A stretch of DNA of 64,000 nt from an uncultured Bacilli bacterium (lineage in GTDB: Bacteria > Bacillota_I > Bacilli_A > RF39 > UBA660), in contig CAKOPC010000001.1 in NCBI GenBank assembly GCA_934098705.1, positions 335,158 through 399,157 of the forward strand, in the 5' to 3' direction. The notes under the pieces were generated by a model, which worked only from the letters and a program-made list of their open reading frames with translations, made no database searches and had not been told where the DNA came from. Positions 51,613-59,812 of this stretch are shown one piece after another. Numbering within the stretch: position 1 is the stretch's first letter; each line of letters starts with the position of its first letter. A program made the translations under genes and the position numbers.

Positions 51613-52257
51613 TTATATTTCATAAATAAGTACATTAACTTTAAATTTAAAAGTGTAAACTTTTGACTCCATAATGTGTAAACCGTCATTATCTGTTACA
51701 CTTGGTGTTATTTCAAAGTTGTTATCCACCCAGTATCTTAATCTATAATTAATTATATTTTTTATTTCTTCGTTTGTTCCATATTTATAAGCTTTACCAT
51801 TATTTAATGTGATGTTTCCTTTATCAATTACATTATTATTAAGTTTTGCTAAATTTATACCTTTTGTACCTTTAAAATCATTAATAGCAATATCATTTGT
51901 ATCAGTAAGGTATACCATCATATTATTTTTATCTATGTTATTATTTGAATCTTCCTCTATTGATATGATATATCCTAAAGAAATGTTACCTATAGTTTCA
52001 AATGATACATTAAAATCAAAGTAATTATCACTTTTTATTGCGTCTTCATCTTTCATTCTTTTAGATACAGAATTATTTGTATTTTCTTTATATGTTACAA
52101 CAACTTTGGGTATTACAACAGATGTATCACCAGTATTTATTTTTTGTCTATAATAAGCAAAAGATATTCCCACTATTAAAAGTAGTAATATTATAATTAG
52201 TAAGATAAGTATTTTCTCATGCTTTTTATCTTTTTCTTGCTCTTTGCTTTCTTCCAT
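51613..52257 (-). CDS. TasA/camelysin-like membrane-anchored protein 1
   Basis: A 214-residue exported protein: charged N-terminus, one membrane helix (about 13-33, LLIIILLLLIVGISFAYY), then a beta domain with YFDFNVSFETIGNISLGYIISIEEDSNN, MMVYLTDTNDI, YRLRYWVDNN and TFKFKVNVLIYEI. The same ordered motifs occur in its neighbours at 52261-53094 and 53177-54379, so the three are paralogues. TasA-like proteins form biofilm fibres after SipW processing; no sipW gene is in view, and the helix here could remain as an anchor. It starts four bases after the upstream gene. Confidence 0.65.
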   Translation of the reverse strand: MEESKEQEKDKKHEKILILLIIILLLLIVGISFAYYRQKINTGDTSVVIPKVVVTYKENTNNSVSKRMKDEDAIKSDNYFDFNVSFETIGNISLGYIISIEEDSNNNIDKNNMMVYLTDTNDIAINDFKGTKGINLAKLNNNVIDKGNITLNNGKAYKYGTNEEIKNIINYRLRYWVDNNFEITPSVTDNDGLHIMESKVYTFKFKVNVLIYEI

Positions 52258-52260
52258 AAC

Positions 52261-53094
52261 TTATGACCCCAATTCTACTTGCTTACCAAAGACATTTACT
52301 TTGAAATTAAATGTTAAATTTGGCGTTGTAATTTCATGATAATCACTATCTTCACTATTTACTTCTTCTAAAGTATTTGTAATATTATTAGCCCATACCC
52401 TTAAATTGAGTACTTTTTCACTTTCCTTATCACTTACACCATTAGTAAATATTAAATTGTCTTCATAAATAACATTTTCTCTTTCTAAAGTTTTGGCATT
52501 ACTTAATTTCAAACCCTTTGCTTTATAAACATAACCATAAGTACATAAAGAAGTATCAACAGTTTCATTTAAAGTATTTTTACATATTTTGTAATCATTA
52601 TTTGTTACATTATTTATATAATTTAAGTCAATTAAATATGATGCACTGGTACAAAAACTATTACTTACTTTTTCATTTTTACTATAATCATAACAATATT
52701 TGTTTTCTAAATCTTTAAATTCATCACTTATTGGTATATCATTATAATCTGTTAGTAAATATTTTACATTTTCTTTACTTATAGTATTATTGCTATCTTC
52801 ATCAATATAAACATAGTATTCTAATTTTGTGCTACCATCACTTTCACTTTTTACAGAGAAATTAAAGTAACCACTGTTTTCTATAGCGTAATCATCTGTT
52901 GCTATTAAAGCTGTAAGTTGTGATGATTGTTCTGTATAAATAAGCTTTATACTTGATGATTCAATACTGTTTACTTTATCTCCTTTTATATCTGCCCTAA
53001 AGTAACTAAAGGCTACTCCTACTCCAAGTGATGTTATGCCAATTAGCATACAAAATATAAATAATACATTTGTAATCTCAAACTTTTTTTCCAT
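52261..53094 (-). CDS. TasA/camelysin-like membrane-anchored protein 2
   Basis: A 277-residue paralogue. The N-terminal helix lies at about 10-30 (ITSLGVGVAFSYFRADIKG). Beta-domain motifs are YFNFSVKSESDGSTKLEYYVYIDEDSNN, VKYLLTDYNDIPIS, LNLRVWANN and LTFNFKVNVFGKQ. An inserted Cys-containing segment (about 130-195, with YCYDYS, FCTSAS, YKICK, SLCTYGYVYK) distinguishes it from its neighbours and could form disulfides. The ATG follows GGGAG. The 82-base gap to the larger gene upstream may hold its own promoter; I see none clearly. Confidence 0.65.
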   Translation of the reverse strand: MEKKFEITNVLFIFCMLIGITSLGVGVAFSYFRADIKGDKVNSIESSSIKLIYTEQSSQLTALIATDDYAIENSGYFNFSVKSESDGSTKLEYYVYIDEDSNNTISKENVKYLLTDYNDIPISDEFKDLENKYCYDYSKNEKVSNSFCTSASYLIDLNYINNVTNNDYKICKNTLNETVDTSLCTYGYVYKAKGLKLSNAKTLERENVIYEDNLIFTNGVSDKESEKVLNLRVWANNITNTLEEVNSEDSDYHEITTPNLTFNFKVNVFGKQVELGS

Positions 53095-53176
53095 ATCTTA
53101 CTTCTCCCATTTCTATCTTTGTACTCACATATTTAAATAATTTTTAAATACATGAGTAGGAAGATAGAAGCTTCCT

Positions 53177-54379
53177 TTATGATGCTTCTTCTGCAACTAC
53201 ATTAACTTTAAATTTATAATTAACTACATATGATGTTGCTTCATGTCTATTACCATCTGTTGCTGTAGTTACAGTTCCATCATTTTCTGTTTGTGCAAAT
53301 GCACGTAATTTAAAGTTCTTTGTATATGATGTTAAACCAGCACTTTGTGCTACGTCATCTATACCTGTTAATTTACCATTTGTAAATTCCACTTTACTTT
53401 TATATACTATTATTTCATCTGTTGATGTTACACTTCTTAACTCACTTGCTGTTTTTCCTGTTGTTCCTGTAAATCCAACTGGGTTATTGTTTTCATCTGT
53501 TAAATAGAAAGCTACGCTATTTACATAGTTTGACACCATTGTATATCCTTTATAATCAAACTTATATGTGTCAGTACCTAGGGGTTGTTCTACAGGTTGT
53601 TTTCCTACATATTTACCTAAAATATCTGTATCTGTTGTGTTTAATACTCCATCTTTATTTATATCACAAGCCTGTTTTATATATTCACTTTGTCCTATTA
53701 TACCCTCTAATGCTTTTTTACATCTAATACTATCCATTATTCCTATTATACCATCTGCAGTACTATCCCCAATATAAAAACTACCATTTACATATTTGTT
53801 ATTATCATTTGCTTCTGTTCCATATAAGAATGTTTCTGTACCAAGTGTTGTTAAAGTTGTAGCATTTTGAAATAATATATCAATATCATCTTGAGTTACA
53901 CTTCCATCTTTATTTACATCACAAGCTTTTCTTAAGTAGTTTGCCTCTTCTTGATATGAACCCGCCAAAAAATTTTGACATTTTGTTACGTCTTTATTAC
54001 TAATTTTTGCATCACGGTTTGCATCTCCAAGTAAATAGTAACCATCTGGTATTTCATCACTTCCACTACTTAATGGCTCTATTTCTACTTGATAATTTAA
54101 TTTGGTATCTCCCTTACTTTGAATATTAACATTAAAATCATATGATTTTAATGTTGTATAATCAAATGTTTCTCCTTTTTTTATTAGTGTTGTTGACTCT
54201 AATGCTTCTTCTGGTTCTGTAAACACTACTGTTGCTCCTGATACAACTACTTTATTTTCTTTTTCTCCTTTTAATACTGCCCTATAATAGGCATATGCAA
54301 ATCCTACTGTTAAGCATGTTAGTACTGCAACCAAAATTCCTAAAAATAAAATACTTTTTTTCTTATTATCATTATTCAT
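53177..54379 (-). CDS. TasA-like surface protein with two dockerin-like modules
   Basis: A 400-residue exported protein. The signal/anchor helix is at about 10-30. The beta domain (YDFNVNIQSKGDTKLNYQVEIEP, then VNSVAFYLTDENNNPVG, KNFKLRAFAQ, YKFKVNVVAEEAS) matches the two downstream paralogues. Inserted in it are two dockerin type I-like modules. The first covers residues 117-171, with calcium-loop pairs DANRDAKISNKD (119-130) and DVNKDGSVTQDD (about 154-165). The second covers 204-257, with DSTADGIIGIMD (205-216) and DINKDGVLNTTD (239-250). Each module also holds two cysteines (134/153 and 220/238). Dockerins bind cohesins; no cohesin is in view. Its promoter carries a G12 tract, so phase-variable expression is likely. 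Confidence 0.8.
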   Translation of the reverse strand: MNNDNKKKSILFLGILVAVLTCLTVGFAYAYYRAVLKGEKENKVVVSGATVVFTEPEEALESTTLIKKGETFDYTTLKSYDFNVNIQSKGDTKLNYQVEIEPLSSGSDEIPDGYYLLGDANRDAKISNKDVTKCQNFLAGSYQEEANYLRKACDVNKDGSVTQDDIDILFQNATTLTTLGTETFLYGTEANDNNKYVNGSFYIGDSTADGIIGIMDSIRCKKALEGIIGQSEYIKQACDINKDGVLNTTDTDILGKYVGKQPVEQPLGTDTYKFDYKGYTMVSNYVNSVAFYLTDENNNPVGFTGTTGKTASELRSVTSTDEIIVYKSKVEFTNGKLTGIDDVAQSAGLTSYTKNFKLRAFAQTENDGTVTTATDGNRHEATSYVVNYKFKVNVVAEEAS

Positions 54380-54420
54380 ATTTTTACTCCCTTCTGCTAT
54401 TTTATTTTCATTTATATTGT

Positions 54421-54448
54421 ACTATAAGACCCCCCCCCCCCAAGTCAA
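54421..54448 (-). promoter_or_regulatory. Promoter with a G12 homopolymer in the spacer (candidate phase-variable)
   Basis: Minus strand TTGACT (54443-54448) and TATAGT (54421-54426) are each 5/6 to consensus and are separated by 16 bases, of which 12 are an unbroken G run (complement of C at 54430-54441). The start codon is about 42 bases downstream. One added G would give the optimal 17-base spacer. Such tracts in spacers switch promoter strength by slippage in other bacteria. Confidence 0.6.
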
Positions 54449-54538
54449 TACTTTTTGTCAAATTTTGTTATTTTTTGTCAGTTTTTGTAGTGATAAGCTA
54501 AAAGTAGAAAACTTAGTTGTTATCTAGACAATTTATCA

Positions 54539-56116
54539 TTATTTATAATAAGTTATAATACCACTTGGCAAGTTTAATATTCTTGATATACCAAGATTTT
54601 TTATAAATTCTTCATTATGTGATACAACAAGCATTGTACCTTTAAATTCTTTAAATACATTAGCGATAACTTTTTGGGTTTCCTTATCCAAATGATTTGT
54701 TGGTTCATCAAGTATTAAAAAGTTAGCATTTGAAAATACAAGTTTAGCTAAGGCAACTCTACTTTTTTCTCCTGGTGATAATACTTTAACCTTTTTAAAA
54801 ACATCATCATCAAAAAATAAAAATCTTCCTAAAATACTTCTAATTTCATTTTCATCTAAAGATAAATCATCAAAGTTTAAAAGTATAGTTTTATCTTCAT
54901 TTATTAATTCATGCTCCTGCGCATAATATCCAAGTATTTCTTTATCTCCAAGTTTTATAACTCCTTTACAAGGTTTTAAAATACCAAAAACAAGTTTTAA
55001 AAGAGTGGTTTTCCCAGCTCCATTTACTCCCCTTATTAAAAACTTTTCTCCTTTTTGAAGTTCAAAACTTAAGTTTCTAATTATATAATTATCATCATAT
55101 TTAAAGTACAATTTTTCTACCTTAAGTGGTACTTTATTTTCAAATACTTCCCTGTTGAGTTTAAAAGTTGTAACCTTACTTTTTTTACTAACCTCTATTT
55201 TATTTTCAAGTAATTTATTTAACTTCTTTTCTCTATCTTGTGCCATCTTTTTTAAATTTCCTGATGAATTAGAATATTTAAGTACAATACTTCTTAATTT
55301 TTCAATTTCCTTATCTTGTTCTTTTTTATGTTTTAAAAGTTCCTCATCATGCATATCTTTTTGATGTATAAAATCATCATAATTACCATCATAAAAAGTA
55401 ATTGTTTTGTTTTCTTTATCTAAATACAATATTTTATTTACTATTTTATTTAAAAACTCTATATCATGAGATATAATAAAGACACTACCATTATAATTTC
55501 TTAAATAATTTGTTACATAATCTTTAGTTTCTTTATCTAAATGGTTGGTTGGTTCATCAAGTAATATTATATCAGGGTTGGCATATAAAAGTCTTGCAAA
55601 AGCTATCTTAGACTTTTGTCCTCCTGATAATTCATTTAATCTTTTATCAAGTATTTCACTTGTTATTTTCATACCATCTATTATTTTTAATAAAGTTGTA
55701 TCTGCTCCATACCAGTCATAATATTCTAACATTTTTAAAACTTTATCTATTTTTTTATATATTTCATTTTGTTCTTTTTCATTTAAAGTATTATTTAATG
55801 ACGCATATAATTTTTTATATTCTCTCTCAAGCTTTAAAATAGGTCTACCACTTTGTAAATAATCAAATACTAAAGTATCCATATTAAATACATCATCTTT
55901 TATTTCTTGTTTTAAAAGCTGTACTTTTAAGTTATTTTGTATAGAAATCTTACCTTTATCTGGTATTAATTCTTTATTTATAACTTTAAACAAAGTAGAT
56001 TTACCTGCCCCATTTACCCCAACAACACCTATTTTTTCATTAGGTTTTATATAAAGATTAACATCTTTAAATATTTCTTGCATACCAAATGTAACTGTTA
56101 AATTATCAAACTTCAT
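54539..56116 (-). CDS. ABC-F family ATPase
   Basis: A soluble 525-residue protein with two ABC ATPase domains and no membrane part. Walker A motifs are GVNGAGKST (about 33) and GVNGAGKTT (about 355). The signatures are LSGGQKSKIAFARLLYANPDIILLDEPTNHLD-type sequences (SGGQK and SPGEK) with DEPTNHLD in each half, and a charged linker (about 245-320) between domains. ABC-F proteins act on the ribosome, either as translation factors or as antibiotic-protection factors. The short linker suggests the general translation-factor type (YbiT/YdiF-like) rather than resistance, but that is not decided. Transcribed from its own leader. Confidence 0.92.
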   Translation of the reverse strand: MKFDNLTVTFGMQEIFKDVNLYIKPNEKIGVVGVNGAGKSTLFKVINKELIPDKGKISIQNNLKVQLLKQEIKDDVFNMDTLVFDYLQSGRPILKLEREYKKLYASLNNTLNEKEQNEIYKKIDKVLKMLEYYDWYGADTTLLKIIDGMKITSEILDKRLNELSGGQKSKIAFARLLYANPDIILLDEPTNHLDKETKDYVTNYLRNYNGSVFIISHDIEFLNKIVNKILYLDKENKTITFYDGNYDDFIHQKDMHDEELLKHKKEQDKEIEKLRSIVLKYSNSSGNLKKMAQDREKKLNKLLENKIEVSKKSKVTTFKLNREVFENKVPLKVEKLYFKYDDNYIIRNLSFELQKGEKFLIRGVNGAGKTTLLKLVFGILKPCKGVIKLGDKEILGYYAQEHELINEDKTILLNFDDLSLDENEIRSILGRFLFFDDDVFKKVKVLSPGEKSRVALAKLVFSNANFLILDEPTNHLDKETQKVIANVFKEFKGTMLVVSHNEEFIKNLGISRILNLPSGIITYYK

Positions 56117-56183
56117 AAAACATCTTTACCTTTCATAATTAAATTAATATAAATACAAAAAAAAAGCAAGTTAATTTTTTTTA

Positions 56184-57905
56184 TTAATTTACTTTTCTTT
56201 TATACATATCTAACATTTTTTTATAAATATCTGGTTCTATTATATTAATTGATGCAATAGATGTTTCTAAAGATTTTTTATAATTTCCTTTAAAGAATAG
56301 ATTTGCTGATGCATCAAGTCCTTTTTCTATATCTTTATCAAGTGGTTTATATCTATTTCCATATACTATAATCATTTCTGCAAGTTTTGCTGTTTTTACC
56401 ATTTCATTTGTTGTATTTGCAAGTTTAAGTGATAAATCTCTTGCTGTATCAACTCTTATATTTAATGTTTTTATAGTAATTGGTGTCTTTTCAAGTTCTT
56501 TTATTATTTCATAAATAGCTTCATTTGCTTCACTTAATTCAACAAAGTAATTATTTGAAATAATTGGTAAGTTATAACTTCTAATACTTGATTTACATTT
56601 TTTTAAAAGAGCTGTTATTTCATCTAATTGTTCTCTTGCTCTTTGTTCGTCCTCTTTCATACTTCCAAGTTTACTTAAACAATCATCCAAACTTTCTTCT
56701 TCTTTTGTTAATAAAATTGATAAATTTTCTATCTGTTCTCTAAGTACAGAATATGGTTCTCTTTTGTTTTTTAAATCTCCAATTATATTATTATAATCAT
56801 TATTTATATCAAGCAATGTTTTATTTATAAAATTAAAATCATTTAAATCATCAACTGTTAAGTTATACATACCCTTTATATCTTCTAATTGTTCATATAT
56901 ATCACTTACTATTTTATTTATTTTACCAAGTTTTTCTCTAAAATCTTTACACTCTTCATCAAATACTTTTCTACTTCTTTTTTCAACATCAAAATCATTT
57001 AATAAGTTATCTAAATAATCCATAAATGTTTTAACTTCAAACATACTATCTTCCAAATTAAGTATTTTTATTCTATCTATTATTTCTTTTGTTTTATGTT
57101 CTATTTGTTCTACATTATGTTCTACATTTAAGTATGATAATGGATAATTTTTAGATAACATACTTATATATGTATCATTTACTTCTTTTATTCTTTCTGG
57201 AATTATTTTTTCTGTTAAAAGTAAAAGATCTGGTACTTCTTCAATAACTGTACTTATATGTGCTATCATTTCATCTAATACTTTTACTATAGATATTATT
57301 TCTGTATAGTCATTATTTTCCATTATTGTTTCAAAATCAGCGAATTTTTTTTCTATATTTTCAAGTTGTAATTCAATAAATTTATATATTTCTCCATATG
57401 CTGATTTATTAGAATTTAATTGTCTTTGTAATTCTCTATATCTACTTTTAAGTTTAGTTACAATAGCTCTATTTCTTTCTTCACTCATAGTAACTTCTCT
57501 TATTTCATCAAGTAAGTTATCTGTTGTTGTACGTAATTTAAATATTTCCATTTCTAAATCTTGAATACGTAGTTTAGCCATTTTTATATCGTTATTTTCT
57601 AAAAGTCCATCTATTTCAAGTAATATATCTGTAATTTCACTAAATCTTTCTTCTTTAATTACTCTATATCTTTCTTGCCAAGATTTATACTTTTCTTCCA
57701 TTTTTTCATTTTTTATTATAACTTCTATTTTAGCAAGTTCTATAGGTATAGGAGTTGATGTTATTAAATTTCTTTGTCTTTCAAGCTCTTGTACTTCTTT
57801 TTGTAATTTATACTTTTCTCGTTTTTTTAAGATAACAATAAGTATAATAACAAATATAACAAGCATTGCAACTGCTCCTATTATATAAAAATGTTGCTTT
57901 TGCAT
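56184..57905 (-). CDS. ezrA: Septation ring formation regulator EzrA
   Basis: Membrane-anchored coiled-coil protein that controls FtsZ ring assembly. It has 573 residues with one N-terminal helix (about 5-26) and almost entirely helical spectrin-like repeats after that. Matching phrases are LKKREKYKLQKEVQELERQRN, PIPIELAKIE, KYKSWQERY and MAKLRIQDLEMEIFKLR. Length and topology match Bacillus EzrA. I chose the ATG at 57903-57905, after AGGTGG, over an in-frame GTG inside that site. Its presence shows FtsZ-based division in a walled cell. Confidence 0.9.
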   Translation of the reverse strand: MQKQHFYIIGAVAMLVIFVIILIVILKKREKYKLQKEVQELERQRNLITSTPIPIELAKIEVIIKNEKMEEKYKSWQERYRVIKEERFSEITDILLEIDGLLENNDIKMAKLRIQDLEMEIFKLRTTTDNLLDEIREVTMSEERNRAIVTKLKSRYRELQRQLNSNKSAYGEIYKFIELQLENIEKKFADFETIMENNDYTEIISIVKVLDEMIAHISTVIEEVPDLLLLTEKIIPERIKEVNDTYISMLSKNYPLSYLNVEHNVEQIEHKTKEIIDRIKILNLEDSMFEVKTFMDYLDNLLNDFDVEKRSRKVFDEECKDFREKLGKINKIVSDIYEQLEDIKGMYNLTVDDLNDFNFINKTLLDINNDYNNIIGDLKNKREPYSVLREQIENLSILLTKEEESLDDCLSKLGSMKEDEQRAREQLDEITALLKKCKSSIRSYNLPIISNNYFVELSEANEAIYEIIKELEKTPITIKTLNIRVDTARDLSLKLANTTNEMVKTAKLAEMIIVYGNRYKPLDKDIEKGLDASANLFFKGNYKKSLETSIASINIIEPDIYKKMLDMYKRKVN

Positions 57906-57945
57906 AAATACCACCTTCTTTTTTTACAAATAATTAATTAATCTT

Positions 57946-58953
57946 TTAACAGTCATTACCAGGTTTATGATCGTCATCTTCATAATCAACCCAGACTCCA
58001 TTAGTACATTTCATATATTCCCAAGATGATGCTTGATTAGTACTATCACCAACACAAATTGTAGTACTATCAAAACGTTTAATTTCACCTTCAGTTGTGC
58101 ACTCTACATATGAAACACTATTACTTGTAACAGCATCATTTCCAGCACCATCAGTTATTTTAATAGAATTATCTAGTAATGTAATTGTTGAGGTTTTTCC
58201 CTTACTTATTCCAAATATTATAATAGTATACTTTAGTTCAGTTTTACTTTGAGTTACAGCAGTTACTGAACCCACTTTAATTCCCCCGCCATTTACTTCA
58301 AAATTGCTTGTTGTAAGAGTTGTAATCTCAAGATTTTCTCCAGTACAAGTAAGAGTATATGTTGCTGTTGCAGGAGAACCAGTTATTGGATTTTTGCTTG
58401 GTCCTTCAAAACTACAAATTGGTTTACTTATCTTTCCACTAACTGTAAGAGATGCTGACACAGAATCATTTGGATTGCCACTTTTATCATGAATAGCACC
58501 ATTATTTAATTTAAATGTTGTTGGATCACTTGCTTTTGTTCCCGTTATCTTAATAACATATTTATAACCACTTTTTGTATCATCTGTTTCATCTATTATA
58601 CCTTCTCCTTTCAATATTTCTATTGAAACATTAGAATATGTAAATTTTTCTTTATCTATTGTAACCTCATTTATTCCAGCTTCATCCAAACATGTTAAGG
58701 TAACGCTTACTGTTTGTGATGCAGAAAGTTTTATATTACTACTATCAAAAGTACAAACTGGTTTTTTAGTATCAGCTCCCATATTTTTCAAATATGTATC
58801 AAGTTCTTCTTGAACTTCTTTTGTAAAGTCTTTCTCATTAAAATAACTACCTCTTACAATAGCTAGTAATATAAACATAAAAAGTATTAATAATACAAGT
58901 ATAGAATATACAACTGTTGTAACTGCAAAACCTTTTTTATTTAGCTTATACAT
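57946..58953 (-). CDS. Exported protein with pilin-like helix and Ig-like domains
   Basis: A 335-residue protein. The N-terminus NKKGFAVTTVVYSILVLLILFMFILLAIV resembles a type IV pilin signal (KKGF) but lacks the +5 glutamate, so it may be an atypical pseudopilin or a simple anchor. The rest contains two bacterial Ig-like/cadherin-like domains (about 60-165, CTFDSSNIKLSASQTVSVTLTC; about 172-275, CSFEGPSKNPITGSPATATYTLTC) and a Cys-containing C-terminal segment (ICVGDST, YMKCTNGVWVDYEDD) like the Cys-Asn-Gly-Trp units of the giant pseudopilins. It probably belongs to the same class of surface fibres. A 30-base gap separates it from ezrA. Confidence 0.65.
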   Translation of the reverse strand: MYKLNKKGFAVTTVVYSILVLLILFMFILLAIVRGSYFNEKDFTKEVQEELDTYLKNMGADTKKPVCTFDSSNIKLSASQTVSVTLTCLDEAGINEVTIDKEKFTYSNVSIEILKGEGIIDETDDTKSGYKYVIKITGTKASDPTTFKLNNGAIHDKSGNPNDSVSASLTVSGKISKPICSFEGPSKNPITGSPATATYTLTCTGENLEITTLTTSNFEVNGGGIKVGSVTAVTQSKTELKYTIIIFGISKGKTSTITLLDNSIKITDGAGNDAVTSNSVSYVECTTEGEIKRFDSTTICVGDSTNQASSWEYMKCTNGVWVDYEDDDHKPGNDC

Positions 58954-59084
58954 ATTATCACTATCCTTATAACAATTATAGCAAAAAAAAAATAAAAAAG
59001 ATATAAAAAAAATAAATACTTAAAAATAATTGTAAATTTTATAAAATAATGATAATATATATTTATGGAAGGAGAGATTTTGTA

Positions 59085-59495
59085 ATGTACGATTTAGATT
59101 ATGGTTATGGTAGCATAGATGCTGCATCAAAAACAAGTATAGGAGCTATTGTTTGGGGCATTTTATCTGTTGTAATTGCTATCGTTGGTGGGTTACTTGT
59201 TTATTTCTTATTTATTAAGAAAGACTGTAAAACTAACAATAAGTTTGTCAAATGGTTAAAAGAAGTATTACAATTTAAAGTTATGTTCGTTGAAATAATT
59301 TTAAAAGTTGTATACTTAATTGCAACTATTTATGTAATACTTTTATCATTTAGTTTCATTGGAACAAGTTTCTTTGTTTTCTTATCAATGTTACTTTTTG
59401 GACCTATTGCAATAAGACTTATATTTGAACAACTTTTAATGTTTATCATGGTTTGGAAAAATACAAGTGAAATTGCCAAAAACACAAAAAAATAA
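59085..59495 (+). CDS. DUF4282-like membrane protein
   Basis: A 136-residue membrane protein with three hydrophobic segments (about 18-42, 60-85, 88-120). The C-terminal sequence FGPIAIRLIFEQLLMFIMVWKNTSEIAKN matches the pattern of DUF4282 proteins (glycine-proline, arginine, FE, then a helix ending near IxEN). I chose the ATG at 59085, after AAGGAGAG; an in-frame upstream start lies in the leader. It is a lone plus-strand gene with a terminator at its stop codon. Function unknown. Confidence 0.6.
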   Translation: MYDLDYGYGSIDAASKTSIGAIVWGILSVVIAIVGGLLVYFLFIKKDCKTNNKFVKWLKEVLQFKVMFVEIILKVVYLIATIYVILLSFSFIGTSFFVFLSMLLFGPIAIRLIFEQLLMFIMVWKNTSEIAKNTKK

Positions 59496-59521
59496 GACTA
59501 GCTTTTGCTAGACTTATTTTT
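59491..59521. terminator. Bidirectional terminator
   Basis: Inverted repeat AATAAGACTAGC (59491-59502) with GCTAGACTTATT (59507-59518), one internal mismatch, T run after. It serves the genes ending at 59495 (plus) and 59533 (minus). Confidence 0.8.
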
Positions 59522-59532
59522 TTTATTTCCTT

Positions 59533-59739
59533 TTATTCTTTTATATTTGTGATTTTAATTAATCCGTCAGCTATTTCCTCAAGTGCCCTACCAAGATTTT
59601 TCTTAGATACATATTCATCTTCTTTTTTTTGTAAATTGCCAAATTTTGATATTTCATCACTTCTTTTTGCAATTACATGTACTAGGCGGTATTTGGAATC
59701 AACTAGGTTTAATAATTTATCAATCGATGGATAAATCAT
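59533..59739 (-). CDS. rpoZ: RNA polymerase omega subunit
   Basis: A 68-residue subunit that binds the beta-prime C-terminus and aids assembly of the polymerase. Family phrases are YPSIDKLLNLVDSKYRLVHVIAKRSDEI and KNLGRALEEIADG, the latter being the classical KPVxxALEEIxxG. I chose the ATG at 59737-59739, with GGGAG upstream; an in-frame GTG three codons earlier is less well placed. Downstream gene is a DUF2779 protein on the other side of a short gap. Confidence 0.92.
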   Translation of the reverse strand: MIYPSIDKLLNLVDSKYRLVHVIAKRSDEISKFGNLQKKEDEYVSKKNLGRALEEIADGLIKITNIKE

Positions 59740-59812
59740 TTGTATCACACTCCCTATAATAAGTGTAAAACACTTAAAAATATTTTACAAGTAATTTGAC
59801 AATTATTGACAA

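Noticed and set aside
53177..54379. Cellulosome component
   Set aside because: Dockerin-like modules alone are not enough: no cohesin, scaffoldin or glycoside hydrolase is in the window and the host domain is TasA-like.
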